Positions 46,352 through 54,973 of a stretch of 64,000 bases of DNA are shown one piece after another; within the stretch, counting starts at the first letter, position 1, and every line of letters starts with the position of its first letter. The DNA is from JBBIPA01 sp963775935 (lineage in GTDB: Bacteria; Chloroflexota; Dehalococcoidia; GIF9; UBA5629). The stretch covers positions 153,391 to 217,390 of the forward strand of contig CAVZKR010000006.1 of NCBI GenBank assembly GCA_963775935.1, in the 5' to 3' direction. A program made the translations under genes and the position numbers. The notes under the pieces were generated by a model. That model had not been told where the DNA came from. It worked only from the letters and a program-made list of their open reading frames with translations, and made no database searches.

Positions 46352-46675
46352 CTAAGTACTTGGTATATCGTTGCCGCCTGACCATTCCTGCATCAATCTT
46401 CTTATCTTTTCGGCTAATTTAGGGCTTGACCTAAGTCTAGTAATGAACACTGGACAACCTTCAAGAAGGGTATTCTGTGCTGCTGCTGCCATACCAGCTA
46501 ACAGCTGTTGCATGCCAGACACAGTTCCTCCGGGTAGAACACTTCCGGGAATTGTAGATTCCAATTGTTTTCTTATATCTTCTTCTGAAAACCGCATCGG
46601 CAACACACATGTCCTATACCATGGGCATGTCTTACACTGAACCACTGCCTGCGCTTCATTCAAAATGTCACTCAA
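46352..46675 (-). CDS. Small Cys-containing protein of unknown function
   Basis: A 107-residue protein with C-x2-C-x5-C near the start (QCKTCPWYRTC) and a later Cys in LLEGCPVF. A Gly/Ala/Met-rich middle and a basic helix (SPKLAEKIRRLMQEW) follow. It looks like a real coding region, but no family was recognised. It lies upstream of the acyl-CoA synthetase on the same strand; the 200 bp between them hold nothing clear. A small iron-sulfur or zinc site is possible. Confidence 0.6.
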   Translation of the reverse strand: MSDILNEAQAVVQCKTCPWYRTCVLPMRFSEEDIRKQLESTIPGSVLPGGTVSGMQQLLAGMAAAAQNTLLEGCPVFITRLRSSPKLAEKIRRLMQEWSGGNDIPST

Positions 46676-46832
46676 GGTAATCTCCCGATAGTCGCTCTCG
46701 TAATAGTGGTTACATTATACATATATTCCTGATTAAATAGAACAACAAATCATTATCGCCGCAAATATATGCTGGCAATTGTATAAATCCCTATGATAAG
46801 ATACTTCTACCTTTGAAGCGGAGGAGAATAAA

Positions 46833-47240
46833 GTGTCCGCAAAAATACACGTGTTCAGAATCAAACCCGACAAAGAACTGCTCACAGAAATAGATCGTTA
46901 TTGTAGCGAGCATACTATATCATCTGGAATTGTTATCGGCATTATCGGCTCATTAAAATGCGCCACGCTTAATTATATAGTGAAGCTACCCGGAAAATAC
47001 AATGGTGTTGACTACAATGGTCCACTCGAAATAGTATGTGCTCAGGGCTCCATAGCTCTGAAAGACACTACTCGTATAACACACATACATGCCCAACTTT
47101 CTAACCAGAACGGCTGCTATGGAGGTCATCTCGTTTCGGCAATAGTGTTCTCCACTGCCGAGGTGTCAATAGCAGAACTTGACTATCAACTAAAACGCCG
47201 ATATGACAGCTATACTGGTATCCATGAATTAATCGAGTAA
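46833..47240 (+). CDS. PPC/DUF296-domain protein
   Basis: A 135-residue single-domain protein starting at GTG after GGAGGAGA. GIVIGIIGSLKCATLNY, PLEIVCAQGSIAL, THIHAQLSN and YGGHLVSAIVFSTAEV are typical of the PPC (DUF296) trimeric fold, including the H-x-H and GGH metal-site residues. Plant relatives bind DNA with an AT-hook that is absent here. The bacterial function is not established. Confidence 0.88.
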   Translation: MSAKIHVFRIKPDKELLTEIDRYCSEHTISSGIVIGIIGSLKCATLNYIVKLPGKYNGVDYNGPLEIVCAQGSIALKDTTRITHIHAQLSNQNGCYGGHLVSAIVFSTAEVSIAELDYQLKRRYDSYTGIHELIE

Positions 47241-47295
47241 ACTAAAGCAGTTTGGTTATCACAGTCTTATGTAAGCCTACTGTGCATTAGTAAAA

Positions 47296-48312
47296 TTAAA
47301 TATACCTTCCTACAGCTCTGGCAAGAGCTTGTATTTCATGCATCAACCTGGTGAAATCCGATGGACTAAGAGACTGCAACCCGTCAACCAGGGCTTCCTT
47401 AGGATTAGGATGTACTTCTATGAGAAGTCCATCAGCACCAGCAGCCACAGCTGCCCTCGCTATAGCAGGAACGAGAGAATAATGGCCAGCGGCATGACTG
47501 GGGTCAACAATAAGAGGCAAATGGCTAACCCGTTTAATCACCGGGATTGAAGAGATATCCAGGGAGAACCGAACGCTATCTTCAAACGTCCTTATACCTC
47601 GCTCACCTAGGATAACTTGTTGGTTTCCCCCTGCTAACACATAATCCGCTGCTGTCAGCCATTCAGTGATGGTAGCTGAAAACCCGCGTTTCAACACGAC
47701 CGGGCACCTGCACTTTCCCAGTTCAGTCAATAATGCAAAGTTCTGCATGTTCCGTGCACCAACTTGAAGAATATCAGCATACTGAGAAACCAAGGCAATA
47801 TCCTGAGGATTTACTACCTCAGTAATGACAGGCATATTCAACTCTTTTTTGGCTTTACTCAGCATTTCCAACCCCACCTGCTCTAACCCCTGGAAACTAA
47901 ATGGTGATGTCCTTGGTTTATAAGCACCACCACGCAAAATACAAGCCCCGGCTGCTTTCACAGCTTTACTTGCCTCAATAATTTGAGCTTCACTCTCCAC
48001 AGCACAGGGGCCTGCCATCACCACAAAGCGTTCAGCACCTATATCAATCCCATTAATTGAGACAACGGTGTTCTCTGGTTTAAACTCACGGGACGCAAGC
48101 TTGTAGGGTTTCATAATCCTGGTGACGCTTTCCACCATTGGGAGCACCGCAAAAGTATCGGTAGACAATTGCCCTGTATTGCCTCCGAGTATTGCGACCA
48201 CCACCTTCTCCATACCCAAATTCAATTGAACACCTAAGCCCAGCGACTTGGCACGTTTCACTATCACATCAATATGTTCCGGTGTTGCACCACTTTTCAT
48301 CGCTACTATCAT
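47296..48312 (-). CDS. aroF: 3-deoxy-7-phosphoheptulonate (DAHP) synthase
   Basis: A 338-residue protein: an N-terminal ferredoxin-like regulatory domain (about 1-70, MIVAMKSGATPEHID, GVQLNLGMEKVVVAILG) and a class I DAHP synthase barrel (FVVMAGPCAVESEAQI, RGGAYKPRTSPFSFQGL, DILQVGARNMQN, PVVLKRG, DPSHAAGHYSLV, EVHPNPKEALVDG). This is the AroF/AroA-beta type common in Gram-positive relatives. It starts the shikimate pathway. It stands alone here. Confidence 0.95.
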   Translation of the reverse strand: MIVAMKSGATPEHIDVIVKRAKSLGLGVQLNLGMEKVVVAILGGNTGQLSTDTFAVLPMVESVTRIMKPYKLASREFKPENTVVSINGIDIGAERFVVMAGPCAVESEAQIIEASKAVKAAGACILRGGAYKPRTSPFSFQGLEQVGLEMLSKAKKELNMPVITEVVNPQDIALVSQYADILQVGARNMQNFALLTELGKCRCPVVLKRGFSATITEWLTAADYVLAGGNQQVILGERGIRTFEDSVRFSLDISSIPVIKRVSHLPLIVDPSHAAGHYSLVPAIARAAVAAGADGLLIEVHPNPKEALVDGLQSLSPSDFTRLMHEIQALARAVGRYI

Positions 48313-48509
48313 TGTGAGTACTCCAACCTTTTCCTAATCATACTATTTCCGTTATGTGGTGACAAATTGGCTGATGCTATTGTATCGACTTTAAAAAATA
48401 TTGGCATAATTAACCGTAATTCACTTTGATAACGTGTTCTGTTAAAATCTAGACATTCCCCAAAGGCCCTCCAGTTTCAATTGATTATAAAGATACTAAG
48501 GGGGTAAAG

Positions 48510-49193
48510 TTGTTAACCTTAACTATCCAGGGAACTGAGATAAAAGCAAAAGAAGGAGCAAACCTCCTCTGGACAGCCCTCGATAATGGTTTCTATATTC
48601 CTAATCTATGCGCCTTGCGGGATACCAAACCGCCAGTTCCCGCCTCATGCCGCCTTTGCTTTGTTGAAATTGAGGGTAAAAATACTCCTATCACCTCCTG
48701 TACGACAGTAGTCAAAGATGGAATGATAGTGCACCTTAACACCCAAAAGGTAAATAGGGTCAGGAATACTGCCTTCGAACTTTTGCTCAGCCACCACCAT
48801 ATCGATTGCGCTCATTGTGACAAAAATGGCAACTGCGAACTACAAAACATCGCTGCAAAATTAGGTTTAAAGTTAAAACTGAAGAAATTCCGAAATGTCC
48901 CACGGGATTTACCTGTAGATACCAGCCACCCGCTATTCTATTACGATCCCAATAAGTGTGTCCTGTGTGGCAGATGTGTTCAGATATGTAAAGAGCAGGG
49001 GATTGGTACACTGGATTTTGCCTTTAGGGGCATTCACACTACTGTTTCTACTTTTGCAGGTAAATCACTAGTGGAAGCTTGCCCAAGAGATTCATGCTTG
49101 GCTTGTGTTGCTGTCTGTCCTGTCGGCTCATTAGTTGCTAAAACGAGTGATATCATGAATGTAGCTAAAACTACGATAACGACTAGACGATAA
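48510..49193 (+). CDS. HoxU/NuoG-N-like iron-sulfur protein, isolated
   Basis: A 227-residue protein starting at TTG 48510 after GGGGG. It has a [2Fe-2S] domain (NLCALRDTKPPVPASCRLC, then SCTTVV), the His-Cys3 segment (HHHIDCAHCDKNGNC) and a [4Fe-4S] pair (CVLCGRCVQIC, CLACVAVCP). It resembles HoxU of NAD-linked hydrogenases and the start of NuoG. No catalytic partner is next to it, so it may serve the 23.6-36.7 kb redox cluster or a distant one. Confidence 0.87.
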   Translation: MLTLTIQGTEIKAKEGANLLWTALDNGFYIPNLCALRDTKPPVPASCRLCFVEIEGKNTPITSCTTVVKDGMIVHLNTQKVNRVRNTAFELLLSHHHIDCAHCDKNGNCELQNIAAKLGLKLKLKKFRNVPRDLPVDTSHPLFYYDPNKCVLCGRCVQICKEQGIGTLDFAFRGIHTTVSTFAGKSLVEACPRDSCLACVAVCPVGSLVAKTSDIMNVAKTTITTRR

Positions 49194-49206
49194 GCGACTA
49201 GATTAG

Positions 49207-49848
49207 CTATTCTTCAATGTCCCAGGCATCTTCACCGATGAGTGGTACAAAACGGCAGCCACCCAAGTTCTCAATAGTATTCTGCTTCTCGCCCTTGGTA
49301 ACTTTAAGCAATTCCTGTGTCCATCTTGACCCCACTGGTATGACCATTCTCCCTCCAATGACTAATTGCTTTAAAAGTGACTCAGGAACTCTCGGAGCTC
49401 CAGCAGTGACAATAATGCCATCATAAGGGGCTCCCTCCGGCCAACCCAAGAGCTGTTCTGAAATATGTATTTCAACATTAGAACGTCCCAGTTCATCCAG
49501 AATTTTTTTTGCTAATTTTGCCAACTGAGGAATACGTTCCACGCTCACCACCCACCTTGCTAGACCTGCAAGTACCGCGGTCTGATAACCACTCCCAGTA
49601 CCCAACTCAAGTACTTTATCAATACCACTTAGTTCTAATGCCTCAGTCATTAGAGCTACAATAAGCGGCTGGGAAATAGTCTGCTCAAATCCAATATCGA
49701 GAGGTCTGTTGTCATAAGCGAAGTTGTGGCAATTCGACGGAACGAAAAGCTCTCGAGGTACATTGGCAATAACCGACAGCACCCGCTCATCTCTGATTTC
49801 TTTACTGAGAGAAGCAACCAACCGTGCACGGGCCAACTCTAAATCCAC
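49207..49848 (-). CDS. pcm: Protein-L-isoaspartate O-methyltransferase
   Basis: A 213-residue methyltransferase of normal length. NRPLDIGFEQTISQPLIVA, VLELGTGSGYQTAVLA (SAM site), VVSVERIPQLA, GAPYDGIIVTAGAP and LVIGGRMVIPVG are the family signatures. It repairs damaged aspartyl residues in proteins. It is probably co-transcribed with the small membrane protein and recombinase upstream on the minus strand. Confidence 0.95.
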   Translation of the reverse strand: MDLELARARLVASLSKEIRDERVLSVIANVPRELFVPSNCHNFAYDNRPLDIGFEQTISQPLIVALMTEALELSGIDKVLELGTGSGYQTAVLAGLARWVVSVERIPQLAKLAKKILDELGRSNVEIHISEQLLGWPEGAPYDGIIVTAGAPRVPESLLKQLVIGGRMVIPVGSRWTQELLKVTKGEKQNTIENLGGCRFVPLIGEDAWDIEE

Positions 49849-49867
49849 AGGCCCCCACCTTAAAGCT

Positions 49868-50137
49868 CTACTTGATTACGAAACCTAGCACAATGATAAT
49901 CGCGAATAGAACACCAGCAATAATACCGATACGCTGCAATTCAGGTACTATGTATTGATATCGGGTCCCCTGTGCGGCTGCAGAAGCATGAGTCATAGGT
50001 TTTATTACCTTTGACTCGACCTTCATAGCTGTAGCTACTTCCACAGCTGCAGCTTCAGAATGTTTTACCACTTCACTACCAACAACCTGCTGTGTGGCTC
50101 TAACCTTAGCTCTGGATCGTCGCGATTTTTTTGACAT
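49868..50137 (-). CDS. Small tail-anchored membrane protein of unknown function
   Basis: An 89-residue protein with a very basic start (SKKSRRSRAKVRAT), an Ala/Val/Glu-rich middle and one C-terminal hydrophobic helix (IGIIAGVLFAIIIVLGFVI) reaching nearly to the end. It is 19 bp after the recombinase gene and 19 bp before pcm, so it sits in a compact operon. No family was recognised. Confidence 0.65.
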   Translation of the reverse strand: MSKKSRRSRAKVRATQQVVGSEVVKHSEAAAVEVATAMKVESKVIKPMTHASAAAQGTRYQYIVPELQRIGIIAGVLFAIIIVLGFVIK

Positions 50138-50156
50138 ATGTTACTCCAACCTATAA

Positions 50157-51014
50157 TTAAACTTTTACATCTTGATAGACTTTGGTAGTAGAAATATGGG
50201 TATGCCCCAATAATCCTTGAACGGACTGCAAATCGGCACCACTGCTTAATCTATGAGCAGCAAAACTATGCCGCAGACTACGTGGCGTAACTTTACAAGT
50301 GAGACTCGCTTTACCTGCATATCCCTGGACAATTTGCCAGAATCCCTGCCGAGTCAGACGTTCTCCACGTCTGTTCGGAAATAAAGCGAGCTCAGTCTCA
50401 TTACTCATCAATTTCGGCCTGATTTCATTAATATATTCTCTCACAATCTGCGCTATATACCCGTCAATTGGAACTATCCGTACTCCTGCCTTACCTACAC
50501 CACAACGCACATTATTTGCGCGCAAGTCAATATCCCCAACATTGAGCGCCATTAACTCGCTAGCCCTTAGGCCAGTAGCATAAAGCAATTCCAACATAGC
50601 TCTGTCTCTTCTAGCCTCTATGGAGGACAATTTCGCTGGCTCAGCCAGAAAACGACGCACCTCAGAAACTGATAAAGGCTTGGGTAAGGGTTTATTCACT
50701 CGAGGCGAAGCCAAATTCGGCGCAAGATCACCCCTAAGCCTACCAGTATTCACCATGAATTTCAGAAATGATTTGGCTGCTGCCACCTTGCGGGCTATTG
50801 TAGCTTGCGAGTATTTCTTTTCATTTAGATCACGCATATAACCCGAAAGTAGTTCAGTATTGAGCAAACGCAATTCGCTGCCTCCAACAGAGCTTGAAGA
50901 CTTTACGTACGCAGCCAATTGTGACAAATCACCTTGATAAGCTGCAAGGGTATTTGAGGAGTATTTCTTTTCCTGGTTTAGATAACCTAGGAAAGCTTTA
51001 ATATTTTCTTCCAT
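50157..51014 (-). CDS. Tyrosine recombinase, XerC/XerD-like
   Basis: A 285-residue protein with the N-terminal SAM-like core-binding domain (FLGYLNQEKKYSSNTLAAY) and a catalytic domain. Active-site residues visible are the first Arg in ATGLRASELMAL, HxxR in SLRHSFAAH, the His in LLGHTHIST and the nucleophile Tyr in TTKVYQDV. The length and chromosomal setting favour a Xer chromosome-dimer recombinase over a phage integrase. It is first in a three-gene minus-strand operon. Confidence 0.88.
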   Translation of the reverse strand: MEENIKAFLGYLNQEKKYSSNTLAAYQGDLSQLAAYVKSSSSVGGSELRLLNTELLSGYMRDLNEKKYSQATIARKVAAAKSFLKFMVNTGRLRGDLAPNLASPRVNKPLPKPLSVSEVRRFLAEPAKLSSIEARRDRAMLELLYATGLRASELMALNVGDIDLRANNVRCGVGKAGVRIVPIDGYIAQIVREYINEIRPKLMSNETELALFPNRRGERLTRQGFWQIVQGYAGKASLTCKVTPRSLRHSFAAHRLSSGADLQSVQGLLGHTHISTTKVYQDVKV

Positions 51015-51067
51015 CGGAAAGCCAGTAACTATTGTAGCATATTATTAGCATAATTTTCACTCCAATA

Positions 51068-52136
51068 TACTGGTTCAGGTGATGTCGGACACTTTACTCC
51101 TTTTTATTTTACTAAATTGCTGATCCGAGAACTTCCTTGGGGTAAGATATCCCAGGGATTGATGCGGGCGAATCGTATTATAAATATATTCCCACTGTGT
51201 TAATGCTTCATTAATCTCATTCATTGCAAATGAGGCATCTGTGACTTCATAGAATTCTTCAGTATGAGTCCTCTGTGCACGTTCAACATGACCGTTTAAT
51301 TTTGGAGGTCGTGGTGGCAAAACGAATAACTTAATGCCATGTGCCTCACATGTACGTTCAAAAACATCTTGAAACTCCGATCCTCCATCTACTTGTATCG
51401 CTTTGATTGGGAACGGCATCCGTTCCAATATAGTGTCTATAAATTTGGACGCAGCTGAAGACGTAGCATTTCTCGATGCCGCGAGTACGTCCCATCTCGA
51501 AATAATATCTCTTGCGGTAAAGTGTTTAAAAACCACACCCGGCATCGGTCTCACGTCTAACGTATCAACTTCCACAATATCACCTGGTTCTTTGGCTACA
51601 TATTCCTTCGGTTTTCTGATAGCGTACAGCCTTTTTCTTTGCCTCTTCCTTGCCGAAATACAATGAGGAACTGGCTCGAGCAATATACCCCGCCTCTTCA
51701 AACGATTAAGAATTCTACCAACCATGGAAACAGAGATGTGTAGTCCTTTTTCCTTCAGCAATACTGTCAACTTCTCTTTTCCCCAGCGGGGATATTGCTC
51801 TCTTAATTCAAATACAGCTTTTTCGGTCTCATTTGACCAGGTGGGCTGCCTCACATGTCTTGGCTTATGAGAGCGGTCTTCAAGGGTACGTAAATTATAC
51901 CGATTATATCGCTCTTTCCAACGATAGAATGTATCTGGAGAAATATCGAAGTGTCTGCATGTTTTCCTGGCATTATTATTGTTGACTTCATAATGGTCAA
52001 ACCATTTCAATCGCCTTTGTGCTTCACGTGATAAATCCGATGTATGCCTTTCTAATGTGATAATGCCAGGAACTAATCCGTTTCTTATTCGCATAATGAC
52101 ACTATTATAAGTGTCCGTAATCCATCTGAACTAGCT
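51068..52136 (-). mobile_element. IS481-like insertion sequence with 10-bp target duplication
   Basis: The element is bounded by identical direct repeats CACTCCAATA at 51058-51067 and 52137-52146. Imperfect terminal inverted repeats lie inside them: CTGGTTCAG...CGGACACTT on the left against CTAGTTCAG...CGGACACTT read inward on the right. It holds one transposase gene and separates the recombinase operon from uvrC. Intact repeats and ORF suggest recent insertion. Confidence 0.88.
51075..52094 (-). CDS. IS481-family DDE transposase
   Basis: A 339-residue transposase. The N-terminal part has helix-turn-helix modules (ARKTCRHFDISPDTFYRWKE). The rve-type DDE domain shows EVDTLDVRP (first Asp), IQVDGGSEFQ (second Asp) and NGHVERAQRTHTEEFY (Glu). 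The end, YNTIRPHQSLGYLTPRKF, is typical for IS481/IS3 relatives. The single uninterrupted frame favours IS481 over IS3. Confidence 0.92.
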   Translation of the reverse strand: MRIRNGLVPGIITLERHTSDLSREAQRRLKWFDHYEVNNNNARKTCRHFDISPDTFYRWKERYNRYNLRTLEDRSHKPRHVRQPTWSNETEKAVFELREQYPRWGKEKLTVLLKEKGLHISVSMVGRILNRLKRRGILLEPVPHCISARKRQRKRLYAIRKPKEYVAKEPGDIVEVDTLDVRPMPGVVFKHFTARDIISRWDVLAASRNATSSAASKFIDTILERMPFPIKAIQVDGGSEFQDVFERTCEAHGIKLFVLPPRPPKLNGHVERAQRTHTEEFYEVTDASFAMNEINEALTQWEYIYNTIRPHQSLGYLTPRKFSDQQFSKIKRSKVSDIT

Positions 52137-52240
52137 CACTCCAATAGCCTATCGTTCAAATCTGCGGATACCTTTTTCCCAAAGGCATCGCCCAATTTTT
52201 GTCACATCATATCCTCAATGTTACAATTTAATAAGAAACT

Positions 52241-54052
52241 ATGACAACAGCGATTAAACCTCAATTAAGAAATCTGCCATCGAGATACGGTATCTACCTA
52301 TTTAAGGATGAGCGAGGTGAAGTGCTCTACGTAGGCAAGGCAACTAATCTCAACAATCGGGTAAGATCGTACTTTAATGCCAGTTGCAAACTTTCGCCGA
52401 AGCTTCAAAAGCTGGTGGAAAACATAAGCAAATTAGAGTTCATAGTGACTGATTCAGAGCAAGAAGCACTTATCCTGGAATGCAATCTAATCAAAAAGTA
52501 TCATCCGCGTTATAACGTTCGATTAAAAGACGATAAAACATACCCCTACCTTAAAATCGACCTGAACAATTATTGGCCTACTGTGTATTTTACTCGTCGC
52601 CAGCAAAAAGATGGTAGCAAGTACTTTGGCCCCTTTGTCAACACAGGTTCCTTACGCCGAACCTTAAGATTAATAAAGAATATTTTCCCTTTCCGCTCCT
52701 GTAATAGGGTAATTACAGGTACAAGTACCAGACCATGCCTTAATTACCACATCAATCGATGTCTCGGTCCATGTATTGGAGCTGTTAGCAAGAAGGACTA
52801 TGATAAGGTAATAAACCAGGTTATTCTTTTCCTTGATGGTAAACAGGAGCTTATTGTCCGAGAATTGAAAATTAAAATGACGAAAGCCTCTGGGCAGCTT
52901 CAATTTGAAAAGGCAGCCTTGTTTCGCGATCAGATTAAAGCCATTGAGAGCGTCATTGAAGCACAGCAGATTGCAGTCGCGGTGCACGGTGAAATGGATG
53001 TCATTGCTATAGCCCAAACCAATGACCTGGCTTATGTAGAAGTATTTTTTATCCGCAATAACAAGTTAATCGGACGAGACAGCATTCCAGTAGATGGCAT
53101 CCAGGATGAATCACCCGAGCAGATAATAACTAATTTTGTGAAACAGTACTATGCCTCATCTTCGTCAATACCACCAAAAATCCTGCTTCAATACGCAGTC
53201 AACGAGCCCAGAACCATCATTGATTGGCTGAAAAAACTCAAGGGTTCTTCGGTTAAACTCCTCGTACCTAGCAAGGGAACCAAGAAACAATTAGTAGAAA
53301 TCGTTGCCGAGAATGCTAAAGAGGGTCTCTCATTATATCTAACCGAGCATCCCTCCGTTATTGAATACGATAATGTTCTCAGTGAACTTAAAGAGAGACT
53401 ACTCCTTACGACAGTACCGTTGCGAATAGAAGGCTATGATATATCAAATATCCATGGCAACCTATCGGTGGGTAGCATGGTGGTATTTGATAAAGGAATA
53501 CCTAAACCAGCACACTACCGCCGCTTTAAAATTAAGACTGTGCCTTATATCAATGATTATTCCATGATTCAGGAAGTAGTTAAAAGACGGTTCCACAACT
53601 ATTTAAACAGAGAAGAGAAATGGGCAATAATTCCAGACTTAGTGCTTATTGACGGAGGCAAGGGACATCTCCATGCTGCTATTGAAGCAATGCATGGATT
53701 GGGGGTGGACTCTATTCCTGTCGCCAGTATTGCTAAGGAAAAAGAAGAGGTGTTTATACCTGGGAAAACAACTCCGGTGGATATGCCCAAAAACTCCGCA
53801 GCACTGCATCTATTACAAAGAGTAAGAGACGAATCTCACCGTTTCGCCTTATCCTACCATCAAAAACTTCGCAGCAAGAAGAGCATGCTTTCAGTACTCG
53901 ATAGCATTCCGGGCATTGGTCCCAAACGCAAAAAAGCTCTGCTTAAAAGATTCGGCTCAGTACAGAATATTAAAAATGCAGCGAAAGAAGAACTGACTAC
54001 GATAATAGGAATAACAGATACGGTAGCAGAAACGATTAAGGAATACTTATAA
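52241..54052 (+). CDS. uvrC: Excinuclease ABC subunit C
   Basis: A 603-residue UvrC. The GIY-YIG nuclease domain is at the start (GIYLFKDERGEVLYVGKA), followed by the Cys-rich region (RPCLNYHINRCLGPC), the UVR helical pair, the RNase H-like nuclease half (RIEGYDISNIHG, VLIDGGKGHL, LQRVRDESHRFA) and a C-terminal helix-hairpin-helix (IPGIGPKRKKALLKRFGS). It makes both incisions in nucleotide excision repair with UvrB. Confidence 0.97.
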   Translation: MTTAIKPQLRNLPSRYGIYLFKDERGEVLYVGKATNLNNRVRSYFNASCKLSPKLQKLVENISKLEFIVTDSEQEALILECNLIKKYHPRYNVRLKDDKTYPYLKIDLNNYWPTVYFTRRQQKDGSKYFGPFVNTGSLRRTLRLIKNIFPFRSCNRVITGTSTRPCLNYHINRCLGPCIGAVSKKDYDKVINQVILFLDGKQELIVRELKIKMTKASGQLQFEKAALFRDQIKAIESVIEAQQIAVAVHGEMDVIAIAQTNDLAYVEVFFIRNNKLIGRDSIPVDGIQDESPEQIITNFVKQYYASSSSIPPKILLQYAVNEPRTIIDWLKKLKGSSVKLLVPSKGTKKQLVEIVAENAKEGLSLYLTEHPSVIEYDNVLSELKERLLLTTVPLRIEGYDISNIHGNLSVGSMVVFDKGIPKPAHYRRFKIKTVPYINDYSMIQEVVKRRFHNYLNREEKWAIIPDLVLIDGGKGHLHAAIEAMHGLGVDSIPVASIAKEKEEVFIPGKTTPVDMPKNSAALHLLQRVRDESHRFALSYHQKLRSKKSMLSVLDSIPGIGPKRKKALLKRFGSVQNIKNAAKEELTTIIGITDTVAETIKEYL

Positions 54053-54110
54053 CGATAAGACTGGTTGATTTCGAGTGGTAGACAATAGTATTCTGAAAAT
54101 AAAAAATCCC

Positions 54111-54899
54111 TCATAACAGATCCAATTGTGCCAGCTCGAACCTCATACCGTCACGTGCAGCAATAACTGGAACCCCCGTATTATTACTTAACTGCTTGGC
54201 TATTTCCCAAGGTTTTGCTTTCCATACGCTCATACCAAAATGGGTGATCAGACTAAGCTTTGGTTTTATCTGCCTGATTATTTGCTCAACTTCTACAATA
54301 GACAGATGCTCTACCATAGGTTTGTGCTCCATCATCACCGTATTTATTACAAGCAGGTCACACGTATAATAATCGGGTAAATCCTCAAAATATCCAGTAT
54401 CGACAATCCATGAGATAGTATATTGCGGTGTTTTAAAGATAAGACCATAGGTTTCTACCCCATGTCTATGTCGCACTGGAGTTTCCACAACAATGTCACC
54501 GATAGTGTAGGATCTACCTTCAGCCAGAGTTTCAATTTTCTCTGGATAATCCATTACATAAGGCAGGATGACTCCCTCTTTATTATTCCTAGCATCAGAT
54601 GGAGCCAATACTATACCCCGTCGCTTCCATCCGCTATTCGTCATTGCCTCAATCATAATATTTATGTCAACTGAATGGTCCAGATGCTTGTGAGAAAGAA
54701 TAATAGCATCAAGACTGGAAGGGTCAAGCTTCTTCTGAATTGCACGAACTAAAGTACCGGGCCCTGGGTCTAATAGTATTTGTTTGTCATTCAAGTGAAG
54801 CCAGGCACCCCCTGAGGCTACTACCTGCTTGCTTACCATAACTCTGGCGCCTGCAGTGCCCAGAAAGACAATGGAATCATGATGTTCAATCACGGCCAA
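54111..54899 (-). CDS. MBL-fold hydrolase, RNase Z/PhnP-like
   Basis: A 262-residue protein with the metal motif SHKHLDHSVD (HxHxDH), the aspartate region LLDPGPGT and further ligands in WIVDTGY and LITHFGMS. It is unlike the MBL-fold pair at 9-11 kb. RNase Z-like and phosphodiesterase branches share this architecture; the substrate is not assignable. It converges with uvrC and diverges from the CinA-Nudix gene. Confidence 0.8.
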   Translation of the reverse strand: MAVIEHHDSIVFLGTAGARVMVSKQVVASGGAWLHLNDKQILLDPGPGTLVRAIQKKLDPSSLDAIILSHKHLDHSVDINIMIEAMTNSGWKRRGIVLAPSDARNNKEGVILPYVMDYPEKIETLAEGRSYTIGDIVVETPVRHRHGVETYGLIFKTPQYTISWIVDTGYFEDLPDYYTCDLLVINTVMMEHKPMVEHLSIVEVEQIIRQIKPKLSLITHFGMSVWKAKPWEIAKQLSNNTGVPVIAARDGMRFELAQLDLL

Positions 54900-54973
54900 A
54901 TTATATCAAGAATGCTAGCTTATTTATCTACGCTTCTGTTAAAATTGGCCAGCACTCCAAACCGTAAGTTCAA

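Noticed and set aside
46182..46385. 67-codon minus-strand frame before the acyl-CoA synthetase
   Set aside because: It overlaps the supported Cys-protein gene, has no clear ribosome site and shows no domain pattern.
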